Assembly (NCBI RefSeq): GCF_947507565.1
Contig: NC_089177.1
Span: 2,108,001-2,172,000 of the forward strand
Origin: Oscarella lobularis
Lineage: Eukaryota > Porifera > Homoscleromorpha > Homosclerophorida > Oscarellidae
DNA: 64,000 nucleotides
Reading direction: 5' to 3'
The notes beneath the pieces were generated by a model, which did no database searches, was not told the DNA's origin, and saw only the letters and a list, made by a program, of their open reading frames with translations. The position numbers were made by a program, and so were the translations under genes. Positions within the stretch are counted from its first letter, which is position 1. Each line of letters begins with the position of its first letter. Positions 48,272 through 56,403 of this stretch are shown here, piece after piece.

Positions 48272-48449
48272 GTCGTTTCATTTTGTCAGCACATATACAC
48301 TTGTGACGTACTTCAAATCGAGGACACGTGGCTCACAAATCAAATTAATTCTGCCCCAAATATTTATTTCGTTATTTACCTTTTTACTGTATCTATGGTA
48401 CAGTGCCGTTATTAATTAGTCACTTGCAAAGTCACTCAATTGTTTGTGG

Positions 48450-48821
48450 TCAGTCTGACCAACCACCACCGGCGGAGCCTAAGGAGGCATTATCCATTCC
48501 AGCAGATCCTTGAGAATCCTTATCTCCACTGGGGGCCTGCCTTTCACCACTCGGAAAAGGAAAAGGCATCATTTCTGCGGACGCATGTCCCTCAACCTGT
48601 TGCTGCTGGTTGCCTTCCTCGACGTTTCGCCGTGCTCGACAATAGCGGAAAATTCCGAAGGAAATCAAGATGACCCCTATTAGGAGTATAACCCAGCCAA
48701 GGATGCGAACGATATTCGGCTCCTGAGGTTTGTTCTGGGAAGGCTTGGTGGTGTAGCTGCCAACAACCAGACCGAGCCCGACAAGGGTGATGATAGCGCC
48801 CACGTAGATGGAATATCTCAT
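48450..48821 (-). CDS. Tandem family member F (short form)
   Basis: Single exon, 123 residues. It starts directly at TM1 (MRYSIYVGAIITLVGLGLVVGSY) without a His-rich head, has a shortened loop (KPSQNKPQEPNIVRILGW), TM2 (VILLIGVILISFGIF) and a Gln-rich tail with the signature KDSQGSAGMDN. PPxY is absent. Promoter module with both CACGTG copies lies 53 bp upstream. Confidence 0.7.
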   Translation of the reverse strand: MRYSIYVGAIITLVGLGLVVGSYTTKPSQNKPQEPNIVRILGWVILLIGVILISFGIFRYCRARRNVEEGNQQQQVEGHASAEMMPFPFPSGERQAPSGDKDSQGSAGMDNASLGSAGGGWSD

Positions 48822-48867
48822 GTCGTTTAGTTTTTGGCCTTTCTTTAGTCAATGGAGATGACGCACT

Positions 48868-48912
48868 TTAGGACACGTGACTTACAGATCAACTTAGCGC
48901 GCCACGTGCCAT
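48868..48912. promoter_or_regulatory. Twin-CACGTG promoter module upstream of member F
   Basis: CACGTG at 48874-48879 and 48903-48908 (29 bp apart) flank ACTTACAGATCAACTTAGCG; CCATTATCT follows. Confidence 0.7.
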
Positions 48913-48946
48913 TATCTTAATTTCTAAAACACTATGGCTTTCCGCC

Positions 48947-49020
48947 TTTATTCGTCTTGTACCTACTCCTAAAATTGTTTCTGAGGTATTTTTCTTGAGT
49001 TTGATTTCTTCAGAGTACAG
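48947..49020 (-). repeat. Fossil copy of the DDX55 3' end (2)
   Basis: Same segment as copy 1 and same end point (TTTCTTCAGAGTACA), more diverged: TTATTCGTCTTGTA, AAATTGTTTCTGAGG. Confidence 0.7.
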
Positions 49021-49100
49021 TACGTCATTGGTTGATCGCGTGCTGACGGTTAAAATATTAGAGCACTGTAATACGTGGTTGTCTCAAACGTACGTTATTG

Positions 49101-49557
49101 TCACATTGGGGGAAAAGCGCTCGGGGCTGCAGTGGCCTCGTTATAGGAAGGCGGAGCATTCATTCCAGCAGACCCTTGAGAAAATGTACTGGAATCCCGC
49201 ATTTTCACATCGACACTCGGTTCTGCGGCAACAGAAGGATGCGGAGCAACTGGATATGCTGACGATGTAGAAGGCGCTGGAAGATAGGCAGTGACGGTAA
49301 CGGTCGCTCCTGGAGGAGAGGATGTGTCCAAGGAAGGAGGTGGGGCATCTTCTGACTGTGGCTGTTGCTGTTGCTGCTCGTTGCCTGCCTCGTCGCTTTG
49401 CTGACGCATTTTTGCTCGAATTCGACGAGCGTACATAATTCCCAAGGTGAATATGATGACTCCTATAGGCATAAGAACCCAGCCGGTGATGCGACAGTTT
49501 CGCTGTCGTTGGATATCTTCGACGAAAAGGCCATAATTACGAGGCTTCTCGAAGTAG
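49101..49557 (-). pseudogene. Tandem family copy G, 5'-truncated
   Basis: TM2 and the whole tail (PIGV...FTLGIMYARRIRAKMRQQ, Gln run, DAPPPSLDTSSPPG, SQGSAGMNAPPSYNEA, stop) are open and nearly identical to member K. Upstream of about 49557, in the middle of the sequence encoding the loop (GLFVEDIQ / EKP region), the similarity stops abruptly and decayed copy D' begins. TM1, the head and the promoter are gone. Confidence 0.7.
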
Positions 49558-49638
49558 TCCTGAATCCGAACAAGGTAGAGGGGTCGAGCGAGCTGATGAA
49601 ATATTGCTCCTACCTAAAAGCAGCTCCTGAGTTACTTT

Positions 49639-50095
49639 TTGCTTCCGGATGAGCAGTGGCCTCGTCATAGGAAGGCAGAGCATACATTCCGGCAGCCCTT
49701 GAGAAAATTTACTGAATCCCACATTTTTCCATCAACACTCGGTTCTGTAGCAAAAAGAGGACAGGAAGCAACTGGATATGCTGATGATGCAGAAGGCGTC
49801 GCGGAGGATAGGGAGCCGGAGGATAGGGTGTGTCTAAGGAAGGAGGTGGATAAGATTGGTGGTGACCCTATAGGGATAAGAACCCAGCCGACGATGCCAT
49901 AGAGGAAACGGCGCGGCGCGTTCAAGCGCTAGAACCAGTAGCACTCGTCGTTTCGGAAGCGCCATCGTGCACCGCCTGAGAGCTGGGTCGGCATCCCCAT
50001 CGCGGACTTCACCGCGTACCGCCCCCACCGCCACCGTCCTCTCCCCACGGAGGTCTCTGCTCTGCGTCCGCCGCGACGACCTCCGACGCCCATGA
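49639..50095 (-). pseudogene. Tandem family pseudogene D' (duplicate of D)
   Basis: Over about 450 bp it matches 46855-47325 with only scattered substitutions and small indels, including the same loss of both helices. It abuts truncated copy G, so the junction marks a duplication or unequal-crossover breakpoint at about 49560-49640. Confidence 0.7.
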
Positions 50096-50358
50096 TGTCG
50101 CGCACAGACTGTCAGCGTATAGCTAGCGTGCGTTGCTGCAGAATGCGCACGATGAATCACGAGGTTTGACTCACGTATCAAATTAATTAATCATTATTCT
50201 CCACCTTCTGAATCTCTCGCCCTAATTCTGAAATATGACTAATGACACAATGACAGCATAGATATGCGTTATTAGTCTCGTGCAAACTTGAAAGACAATG
50301 GCATGTGTAAAGAATGAGTGTCCTAAATGTTATTGCATGCGCTGGTGGCTGAACCATA

Positions 50359-50799
50359 CTAGAAGGAGCCGTAGGAGCAACCGGAAGCGCCACCAGCAGA
50401 CCCTTGAGAAGCTCCGTCGGGATCCATCGTATTGACATCATTGCTTGACGGATTAGCGTTAGAATATATACAGCAACATCCGATAAGCAAGACTAAGACC
50501 CCTATCACGGACAGAACCCAGCCGATGGTACGAAAGATTTTCAGCCGCTGTAGTTTGTCTTTGTACAAAGCTGATTCCTTGGGAAAAGAAGGCTTGTCCA
50601 CGTAGCCGACAACGATCAGAATAACTCCGACGAGGGTGAGGAGAATTATAACGCAAATGATAGGGCCTTTGCGGTAGAGACAGATCTGGTGGTCATCGGA
50701 TTCATTCTTGGCTGATTCCTTGCGCTCCTCTGCTGAGTCTTCACGGCAGTCTGTCTTCGAGTCATCCTGATTCTCACCGCCACGGCTTTCGACGTCCAT
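50359..50799 (-). CDS. Tandem family member I (charged N-terminus)
   Basis: Single exon, 146 residues. The head is replaced by a charged Asp/Glu/Ser stretch (MDVESRGGENQDDSKTDCRE) instead of His. TM1 (VIILLTLVGVILIVVGYV), DKPSFPKESALYKDKLQRL, GW, TM2 (VLSVIGVLVLLIGCCCIY) and DPDGASQGSAGGA are present; the tail is very short and without PPxY. Promoter module 59 bp upstream. Confidence 0.7.
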   Translation of the reverse strand: MDVESRGGENQDDSKTDCREDSAEERKESAKNESDDHQICLYRKGPIICVIILLTLVGVILIVVGYVDKPSFPKESALYKDKLQRLKIFRTIGWVLSVIGVLVLLIGCCCIYSNANPSSNDVNTMDPDGASQGSAGGASGCSYGSF

Positions 50800-50852
50800 G
50801 TCGTTTACTTTTTTGGTTTCTTTTAGTCAACTGTCGATGACGCAACTTGAGA

Positions 50853-50896
50853 ACGCACACGTGACGTACAGATCCAATAAACGCTCCACGTGACAT
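50853..50896. promoter_or_regulatory. Twin-CACGTG promoter module upstream of member I
   Basis: CACGTG at 50858-50863 and 50887-50892, 29 bp apart, flanking GTACAGATCCAATAAACGC. Confidence 0.65.
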
Positions 50897-51125
50897 TATC
50901 TACATTCCCTACATCTCTCCGCCTTTATTCGTCTAACACATTGAACAGCTTCTTTACTCGTTTTTCTTCTGGCGCCGTCATTCAAAATAAGGAAGAACTG
51001 AAATAGCTAGCTCCAACCTTTCTAGCACAAACGACACAAGATGAGGTACAACAGTCACAAGTGGTTGATTACGTGTCGGAGCTTAAAAATGTACAATAAT
51101 AGATAGTTGCCTCAAACAAATGTTA

Positions 51126-51826
51126 CTATTCCATTGGAGGCGCGCTTGGGTCAGTGCTTAGTGTCGGAAAAGTAGCGGCGGCGTCATAGGAAGGCGGATC
51201 CATTCCAGCAGACCCTTGAGGAAATTCGCTGGGATCCACATCACCGCTCGCCTGATACAGATGGATAAGGAGTGACTGGATAAGCTGATGATGTAGGTGC
51301 CGGATCCTATCACCGCTCGGCCGGTTCTGCGGGCGGATACGCCTCAGCAGGACGATAAAGAGTAATTGGATAAGCTGATGTACTAGTAGGTACCGGAGGA
51401 AAGGATGTGCCCAAGGAAGGAGGGGGAGGATGTGAGGCTGGACGAGATTGAACACGATCCCTACAGGCAATAGAACAAAGCCGACGATTCGACAGATTTT
51501 CAGTTGCAATTCCACGTCTTCGTCGTCGTCGCCGTAGAAAGGTGACCCCTTGGAAAAAGATTCGGAAGGCTTGCTGAAGTACGTAGCTGACCATGAGAAT
51601 GAACCCAACGAGGGTGAAGAGAACGCCGAAAATTAATGATGGAAGGAATGGCGCAGCACGTTCCATTGCCGCCATAGCCGTAGCTGCTGTGATACTGATA
51701 GTAGCGATAAACGGGATAGCCGACGTTCCGGTTGAGATGATGACGATGATGAGGCAGGCCGCCGTGAAGATGACCGTGGTATAGTCCACCACCTCTGTGT
51801 CCGCCGCGACGACCTTCGACGTCCAT
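51126..51826 (-). pseudogene. Tandem family copy J, frameshifted
   Basis: A good family head (MDVEGRRGGHRGGGLYHGHL, HHRHH, Tyr-rich) runs to CCAIPSII, where one extra base shifts the frame; a second shift (apparent GTAC duplication) lies after TM1, and the tail is again shifted before DPSEFPQGSAGMDPPSYDAA, which is intact to the stop. All family parts are present in order, so decay is recent. The promoter module is present at 51890-51932. Confidence 0.6.
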
Positions 51827-51889
51827 GTCGTTTAGTTAATTGGTTTCGTCTAGTCAGCGCATATGAATTTGTTGCGGAGAATTGAGATT

Positions 51890-51932
51890 CTCACGCGTGG
51901 CTTTACAGATCAAATTAGCGCGTCACGTGCCA
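51890..51932. promoter_or_regulatory. Promoter module upstream of copy J
   Basis: The distal site is changed to CACGCGTG (51892); the proximal CACGTG (51924-51929) and the core ACAGATCAAATTAGCGCG are kept. Confidence 0.6.
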
Positions 51933-51966
51933 TTATCTAAATTTCTAAAACATGATGGCTTTCCAC

Positions 51967-52040
51967 TTTTATTTGTCTCGTACCTAATTCTAAAATTGTT
52001 TCTGAGGTATTTTTCTTGAGTTCAATTTCTTCAGAGTTCA
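51967..52040 (-). repeat. Fossil copy of the DDX55 3' end (3)
   Basis: Same segment and end point as copies 1 and 2, closest to copy 2 (AAATTGTTTCTGAGGTA, TTTCTTCAGAGT). Confidence 0.7.
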
Positions 52041-52081
52041 TTGGTCGATCGCGTGCTGAGTGAAGTCTAAAGGTTAAAATA

Positions 52082-52804
52082 TTAGAGTACTGTAATACAT
52101 AGTTGTCTCAAGCGTACGTTATTGTCACATTGGGGAAAAGCGCTTGGGGCTGTAGTGGCCTCGTTATAGGAAGGCGGAGCATTCATTCCAGCAGACCCTT
52201 GAGAAATTTTACTAGGATCACACATTTTCAAATCAGCACTCGGTTCTGTGGCAACAGGAGGATACGGAGCAACTGGATATGCTGATGATGTAGAAGGCGC
52301 TGGAAGATAGGCAGTGACGGTAACGGTCGCTCCTGGAGGAGAGGATGTGTCCAAGGAAGGAGGTGGAGCATCTTCTGACTGTGGCCGTTGCTGTTGCTGC
52401 TCATTGCCTGCCTCAACGCTTTGCTGACGCATTTTTGCTCGAATTCGACGAGCGTACATAACTCCCAAGGTGAATACGATGACTCCTATAGGCATAAGAA
52501 CCCAGCCGGTGATGCGACAGTTTCGCTGTCGTTGGATATCTTCGACGAAAAGGCCATAATTACGAGGCTTCTCGAAGTAGCCGACCATGACCAGAATAAA
52601 CCCGATCAGGGTGATCAGAACGCCTAAAAAGATAGGGAGAACGGCGCGGCGTGTTCCAGTGTCGCAATCGATAGGCCTAGAACAGTCCGTCGTTGCGGGA
52701 GCGCCGACGTCAACCCTGGAACCGAAGTGGAAATGGTGGTGGTGGTGGTGAATGCCGTGATGGTGATCATGATGTAGGCTACCAGCTGTGCGTTCGAAGT
52801 CCAT
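52082..52804 (-). CDS. Tandem family member K, His-rich, with altered C-terminus
   Basis: Single exon, 240 residues from ATG 52804. Head MDFERTAGSLHHDHHHGIHHHH, TM1 (IFLGVLITLIGFILVMVGYF), loop with EDIQRQRNCRITGW, TM2 (VLMPIGVIVFTLGVMYARR), Gln-rich and Pro/Thr/Val tail, SQGSAGMNAPPSYNEA. Copy G ends PSAFPPM-stop; here one C fewer in the same codon run shifts the last codons, adding about 15 unrelated residues. PPxY is retained. Confidence 0.75.
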   Translation of the reverse strand: MDFERTAGSLHHDHHHGIHHHHHHFHFGSRVDVGAPATTDCSRPIDCDTGTRRAVLPIFLGVLITLIGFILVMVGYFEKPRNYGLFVEDIQRQRNCRITGWVLMPIGVIVFTLGVMYARRIRAKMRQQSVEAGNEQQQQRPQSEDAPPPSLDTSSPPGATVTVTAYLPAPSTSSAYPVAPYPPVATEPSADLKMCDPSKISQGSAGMNAPPSYNEATTAPSAFPQCDNNVRLRQLCITVL

Positions 52805-53089
52805 GATATCGCTTGTTTTGTTCTGTAGCACATACTGTAAAGCCAGTTGTTGTAAAGCCAGAGATATAAGAGCTCTAGAATTAGCGTGCGTTGCTGCAGC
52901 ATGACGCACTCACATCTGGACTCATGAGCTGGACTCATGCAGTCGGCCATCTGGTCACATCTAGACTGAACTCCTTTATTACAGTAGTATCGGTACATTA
53001 GTCACGTGCAAAGTGCCGATCCGTGGTTAATTAAACAAATATGTAACGGTTGTCTCACTTCCAACGTTATGACATAGGAGAAGCGCTAG

Positions 53090-53749
53090 GCTAGCGCTTG
53101 GTCTTCTAAAGAAGCAACGTCGTCATGGAAAGGTAGAGCATCCATTTCAGCAGTTTGAGGAATGCCACTGAAATCCTCCATTTCCACATCACCGCTCACT
53201 TCTGCAGACGCATGCACCTCAAAAGGAGGATAAAGAGTGACTGGATAAGTTGATGATGTAGGTGCCGGAAGAAAGGATGTGTGTTGTGGAAGGAGGAGGA
53301 GGACCTAAGGCTTGACAAGATTGAACCGGTCGCTGCTCGACGCTTCGCTGACGCAATGGTGCCGGAGTGCAACAAACGAAAATTCCGAAGGTAAGCAAGA
53401 TGAGCCCTAGAGGGAATAAAACCCAGCCAACAATGCGATAGATTTGCACTCGTTCGACTCCATTTGACTCCTCGAGAAAAAAGGCTTGTGGAAGTAGCCA
53501 ATCATGATCAGAATAAACCCGACGAGGGAGAGCTGAATGCCGAAAGCAATGGCGACAGCACGTTCCATTGCAACAATGACAATGGCAGCTCGTCGCTACG
53601 TGAACGGGAGCGTCGACGTGAGCCCTGGGACCATCGTGGCGGCGATGATGATAAGACGGACCGGGGAGACGACGAACACGCTGATGGTGGATGTCGCGAT
53701 GATTTCGGTTATCAACTCGGCGTTGACCGCGACGACCTTCAATGCTCAT
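53090..53749 (-). pseudogene. Tandem family copy L, frameshifted, next to DDX55
   Basis: Head MSIEGRRGQRRVDN... and CNGTCC are followed by a one-base insertion; TM1 (AIAFGIQLSLVGFILIMIGYF) is then only in the shifted frame until a one-base deletion at FF-LEES restores it, so an open frame exists but would lack TM1. TM2 (VLFPLGLILLTFGIFVCC) is in frame. The tail (SGDVEMEDFSG) is in another frame. Promoter half-site CACGTG at 53787-53792. This copy occupies the presumed ancestral position beside DDX55. Confidence 0.6.
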
Positions 53750-53851
53750 GTCGTTTCAGTAAAGTATTTGCCTGTCTGATTGAGGACACGTGGCCTACAG
53801 ATCAAATTAACGCGTCGGGTGCTTTTACCTAAATTTCTACATGACGTTTCT

Positions 53852-55636
53852 TTATTCGTCTCGTATCAAATTCTCAAATTGTTCCTGAGTTATCTTTTTT
53901 GACTTTAGTTTCTTCAGGAGTCGAGCTTCCTTTGACAAGTCGGCTAATTCTTTGTCTCCAAACACGTGGTGACCAGCTTTCTTTACTTGTTTCGTTTCTT
54001 TCTTTTCGATCCTTTTCGCTCTCGCCGCCTTCCTCTTTTTCTTCTCTGACCAAGGAGTAGTGCCGCTCGTAACTTTCCGTCGCTTTCCTTTCACTATAGC
54101 CCCCTCTTCGTCCTCGTCTCTCTTCCTCTTCTTCTCTATCCTCTGCTTCTCCCTTATTTTATCTTTGAACGGAATCGCCTCGACGTCCAAGTCTGCTTCG
54201 ACAAAACCTTCAATAGCGCGTCCCTTCAGCTCCGGCATTCGAGGCATTTTCAGCAGCCCAAATCCCATTGCCAACCGTCCAAGGTCAAGTTCCTTTAGAC
54301 TAAATATCAGCTGACACTCATGCTTAGCATACGACTGCACAAATGACACAAAGGCCCGAACTCCTTTCTCAACGAGAGCTCGATCTCGACTGGCAAGCGT
54401 ACGCACCCTTGCAGTGATACAGTCTTCGCCGACCGAAGAAGCATCACTAAACCTCTCAAGAGGAGCCTTCTGATTGATACTCAAAAACTCAACGTACGTC
54501 TCTTCATTAAGATGAAGCAGCAGCAAAGCGTTGCCCTGGTTACCAATTCTCGCAGTTCGCCCGCATCGATGCACGAACGCCGAAGCATTGCTGGGAGGAT
54601 CATACTGAACGACCCAATTGACTCCCGGTATATCGACACCGCGTCCCATGACGTCAGTACAGAGAAGAATCCCCGTCTGATTACGTCGAAACTCGCTAAA
54701 AATTCTCATACGTCTCGATTTCATTTTCCCGTGTATAGCCAGTATGTTATCGAGCTTCAGAACAGAATTGAGAAGCGTCGAGAAATAGTCGACGCACGCA
54801 CACGTGCTGAAAAATATCATCACTTTCTCCCTCGTCCGTTTCCTCAAAAACCCGACCAAATACGAAAATTTCTCATCGGCATCACAGACGCGGTAGAAAT
54901 TTCTCAGCGACGCGGGCGTACTCCGCGGCGCAACGGGTAACGACGACGACGAGGAAGCAGCGCTCTTTTCGCGCACTTGCACGCGAACGGGATTTCGCAG
55001 TCCGGCTCGTATGAGCGACTCCATCTCGCTCGTCTGCGTCGCCGAAAAGAGGCCCGTGCGTCGCTGTTTCGGCAAGAAGCCGAGTATGGCGTTGACGCAC
55101 GTCTCGAAGCCCAAATCGAGAAGCCGATCGGCTTCGTCGAGAACGAGAACTTGCAGCGCTTTGATTCGCGTCGCGACGAGCGACGATTTCGTTAGGATGT
55201 CTTCCAATCGGCCGGGCGTCGCGACGAGGACGAGAGCGCCGCGCTGGCGTCGGAGCGACGCTAGATCGGTCGACGCGTCGCCGACGCCGCCGACGGTTAG
55301 AAGGGATTTGAGCGAGGGGGTTTCGGCGAGGAAGTCTTGGAGGACTTCGTGCGTTTGCGTTGCTAGTTCGCGCGTCGGGGATATGACGACGGCGCCGATG
55401 TCGGTCGGTTTGAGCGGCGGGTCGCACTGGCGCGTGAGAATTTCGACGAGGGGGACGAGAAATGCGAGCGTTTTGCCTGAACCCGTTACGGCTTCGGCAA
55501 CGACGTCCTTGTGCGAGAGGAGAAGAGGAATGCAGGCCGACTGAACCGGTGTCATGCCGCGGAAACCCAGTTTTTCGATTGTTTGAAGAACGGGAGCGGA
55601 GAGAGAAGGACGAATCGTGTTCCACGGAACGGCCAT
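53852..55636 (-). CDS. DDX55: DEAD-box RNA helicase DDX55 (Spb4), intronless
   Basis: Nucleolar helicase required for 60S ribosomal subunit assembly. One 594-residue exon. Motifs in order: Q motif region (GFRGMTPVQSACIP), motif I AVTGSGKT, Ia PTRELA, Ib TPGRLED, II DEAD (VLDEADRLLDLGF), III SAT (GLFSATQT), IV IFFSTCA, V TDVMGRGVDIPGVNWVVQYD and VI HRCGRTARIG. The family-specific C-terminal region is present (FVSFVQSYAKHECQLIF, FGLLKMPRMPELKG, IPFKDKIREKQR), then a Lys-rich tail ending KITQEQFENLIRDE. All catalytic motifs are intact. The last codons are the source of the three fossil copies in the tandem array. Confidence 0.95.
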   Translation of the reverse strand: MAVPWNTIRPSLSAPVLQTIEKLGFRGMTPVQSACIPLLLSHKDVVAEAVTGSGKTLAFLVPLVEILTRQCDPPLKPTDIGAVVISPTRELATQTHEVLQDFLAETPSLKSLLTVGGVGDASTDLASLRRQRGALVLVATPGRLEDILTKSSLVATRIKALQVLVLDEADRLLDLGFETCVNAILGFLPKQRRTGLFSATQTSEMESLIRAGLRNPVRVQVREKSAASSSSSLPVAPRSTPASLRNFYRVCDADEKFSYLVGFLRKRTREKVMIFFSTCACVDYFSTLLNSVLKLDNILAIHGKMKSRRMRIFSEFRRNQTGILLCTDVMGRGVDIPGVNWVVQYDPPSNASAFVHRCGRTARIGNQGNALLLLHLNEETYVEFLSINQKAPLERFSDASSVGEDCITARVRTLASRDRALVEKGVRAFVSFVQSYAKHECQLIFSLKELDLGRLAMGFGLLKMPRMPELKGRAIEGFVEADLDVEAIPFKDKIREKQRIEKKRKRDEDEEGAIVKGKRRKVTSGTTPWSEKKKRKAARAKRIEKKETKQVKKAGHHVFGDKELADLSKEARLLKKLKSKKITQEQFENLIRDE

Positions 55637-55814
55637 CTTTCTTGATCCGGGAGTTGTACTCTAGAAAAAAAACACGTGTCTTAAACTTTTGAAATTATTT
55701 ATTTTCTTATGTTAGGAGATAGAGCACTGCACGACCGATAATCAGTGGTGCCAGCGGCTCTGCATTGAAATACTTCGCTTTCTTTCTTTTGACATTATTA
55801 TTTTCCCCTGTGGG

Positions 55815-56004
55815 GAATGCACCGGTCTCGGAGGAAGTGCAAGACCGAGACGATGCGCGAGAGAGGCGCAGCAAGCTGCCTTCCTCATCTCTATTTCCAA
55901 AGATAGGTTAATCTTTCGGAAGCCGGGCGTGCCCGGCATCTCAGAGATTAAACTGAGAAGAACAGATACTACACTTGATCTTAGCCAAAAGGCCGAGAAG
56001 CGAT
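55815..56004 (-). ncRNA. U2 spliceosomal RNA
   Basis: Read on the minus strand from 56004 it begins ATCGCTTCTCGGCCTTTTGG, then CTAAGATCAAGTGTAGTATC, the invariant U2 5' end with the GUAGUA branch-site recognition box and stem IIa partners. Stem-loop II and the Sm-like site (AUCUUUGG) follow, and the 3' stem ends GGTGCA as in animals. Length about 190 nt. A 3'-box-like GTCAAAAGAAAG lies about 20 bp downstream (minus strand), which supports a real snRNA gene over a retrocopy. The 3' end is placed within a few bases. Confidence 0.93.
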
Positions 56005-56403
56005 AAGATATGCGGCGTTTCTCACTGATTATATACCTTTGATACGGATACTCTAATTGTTGGGAGCGGCGCACGAAAACAATCCTATTGCCGCCGCGCA
56101 GGCACACGACTCTATTTATACTTTTCTGCGCTCAACCTTTTGTGTTTTACTCTCTATTTAGCTACGTCAAAGTCTAGCTGTGCAATTAACGTACCTCGTT
56201 CCGCGTGACAATTGATATCTATGGCGTTAGAACACCGTGACTAAGCGCTCTTTCTCGCTTTCGTTCGTTCCACGGAATAGGCTTGTGCCTGCAGACACGC
56301 TAGGGAAGAATTTTATAGCGCATCACGCATGTGACGGTCACTAATGGTTAATTAATTAAATAAATAAAGAACTTTATATACAAATACCCACACGCCTTAG
56401 TGA
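56005..56403. other. Spacer with the presumed U2 promoter
   Basis: 399 bp between U2 and the kinesin stop codon. The proximal and distal sequence elements of U2 should lie within about 250 bp above 56004 but I cannot point to them with confidence. There is an AATT/AAAT run near 56349-56367. Confidence 0.35.

Noticed and set aside
47559-48281. Treating the 240-codon open frame of copy E as an intact gene
   Set aside because: Its start frame is not the family frame; head, helices and tail fall in three frames, so it is a broken copy.
44263-53749. Array copies as a CRISPR- or satellite-type repeat
   Set aside because: Units are long, protein-coding and diverged by codon position; no short regular spacer structure.
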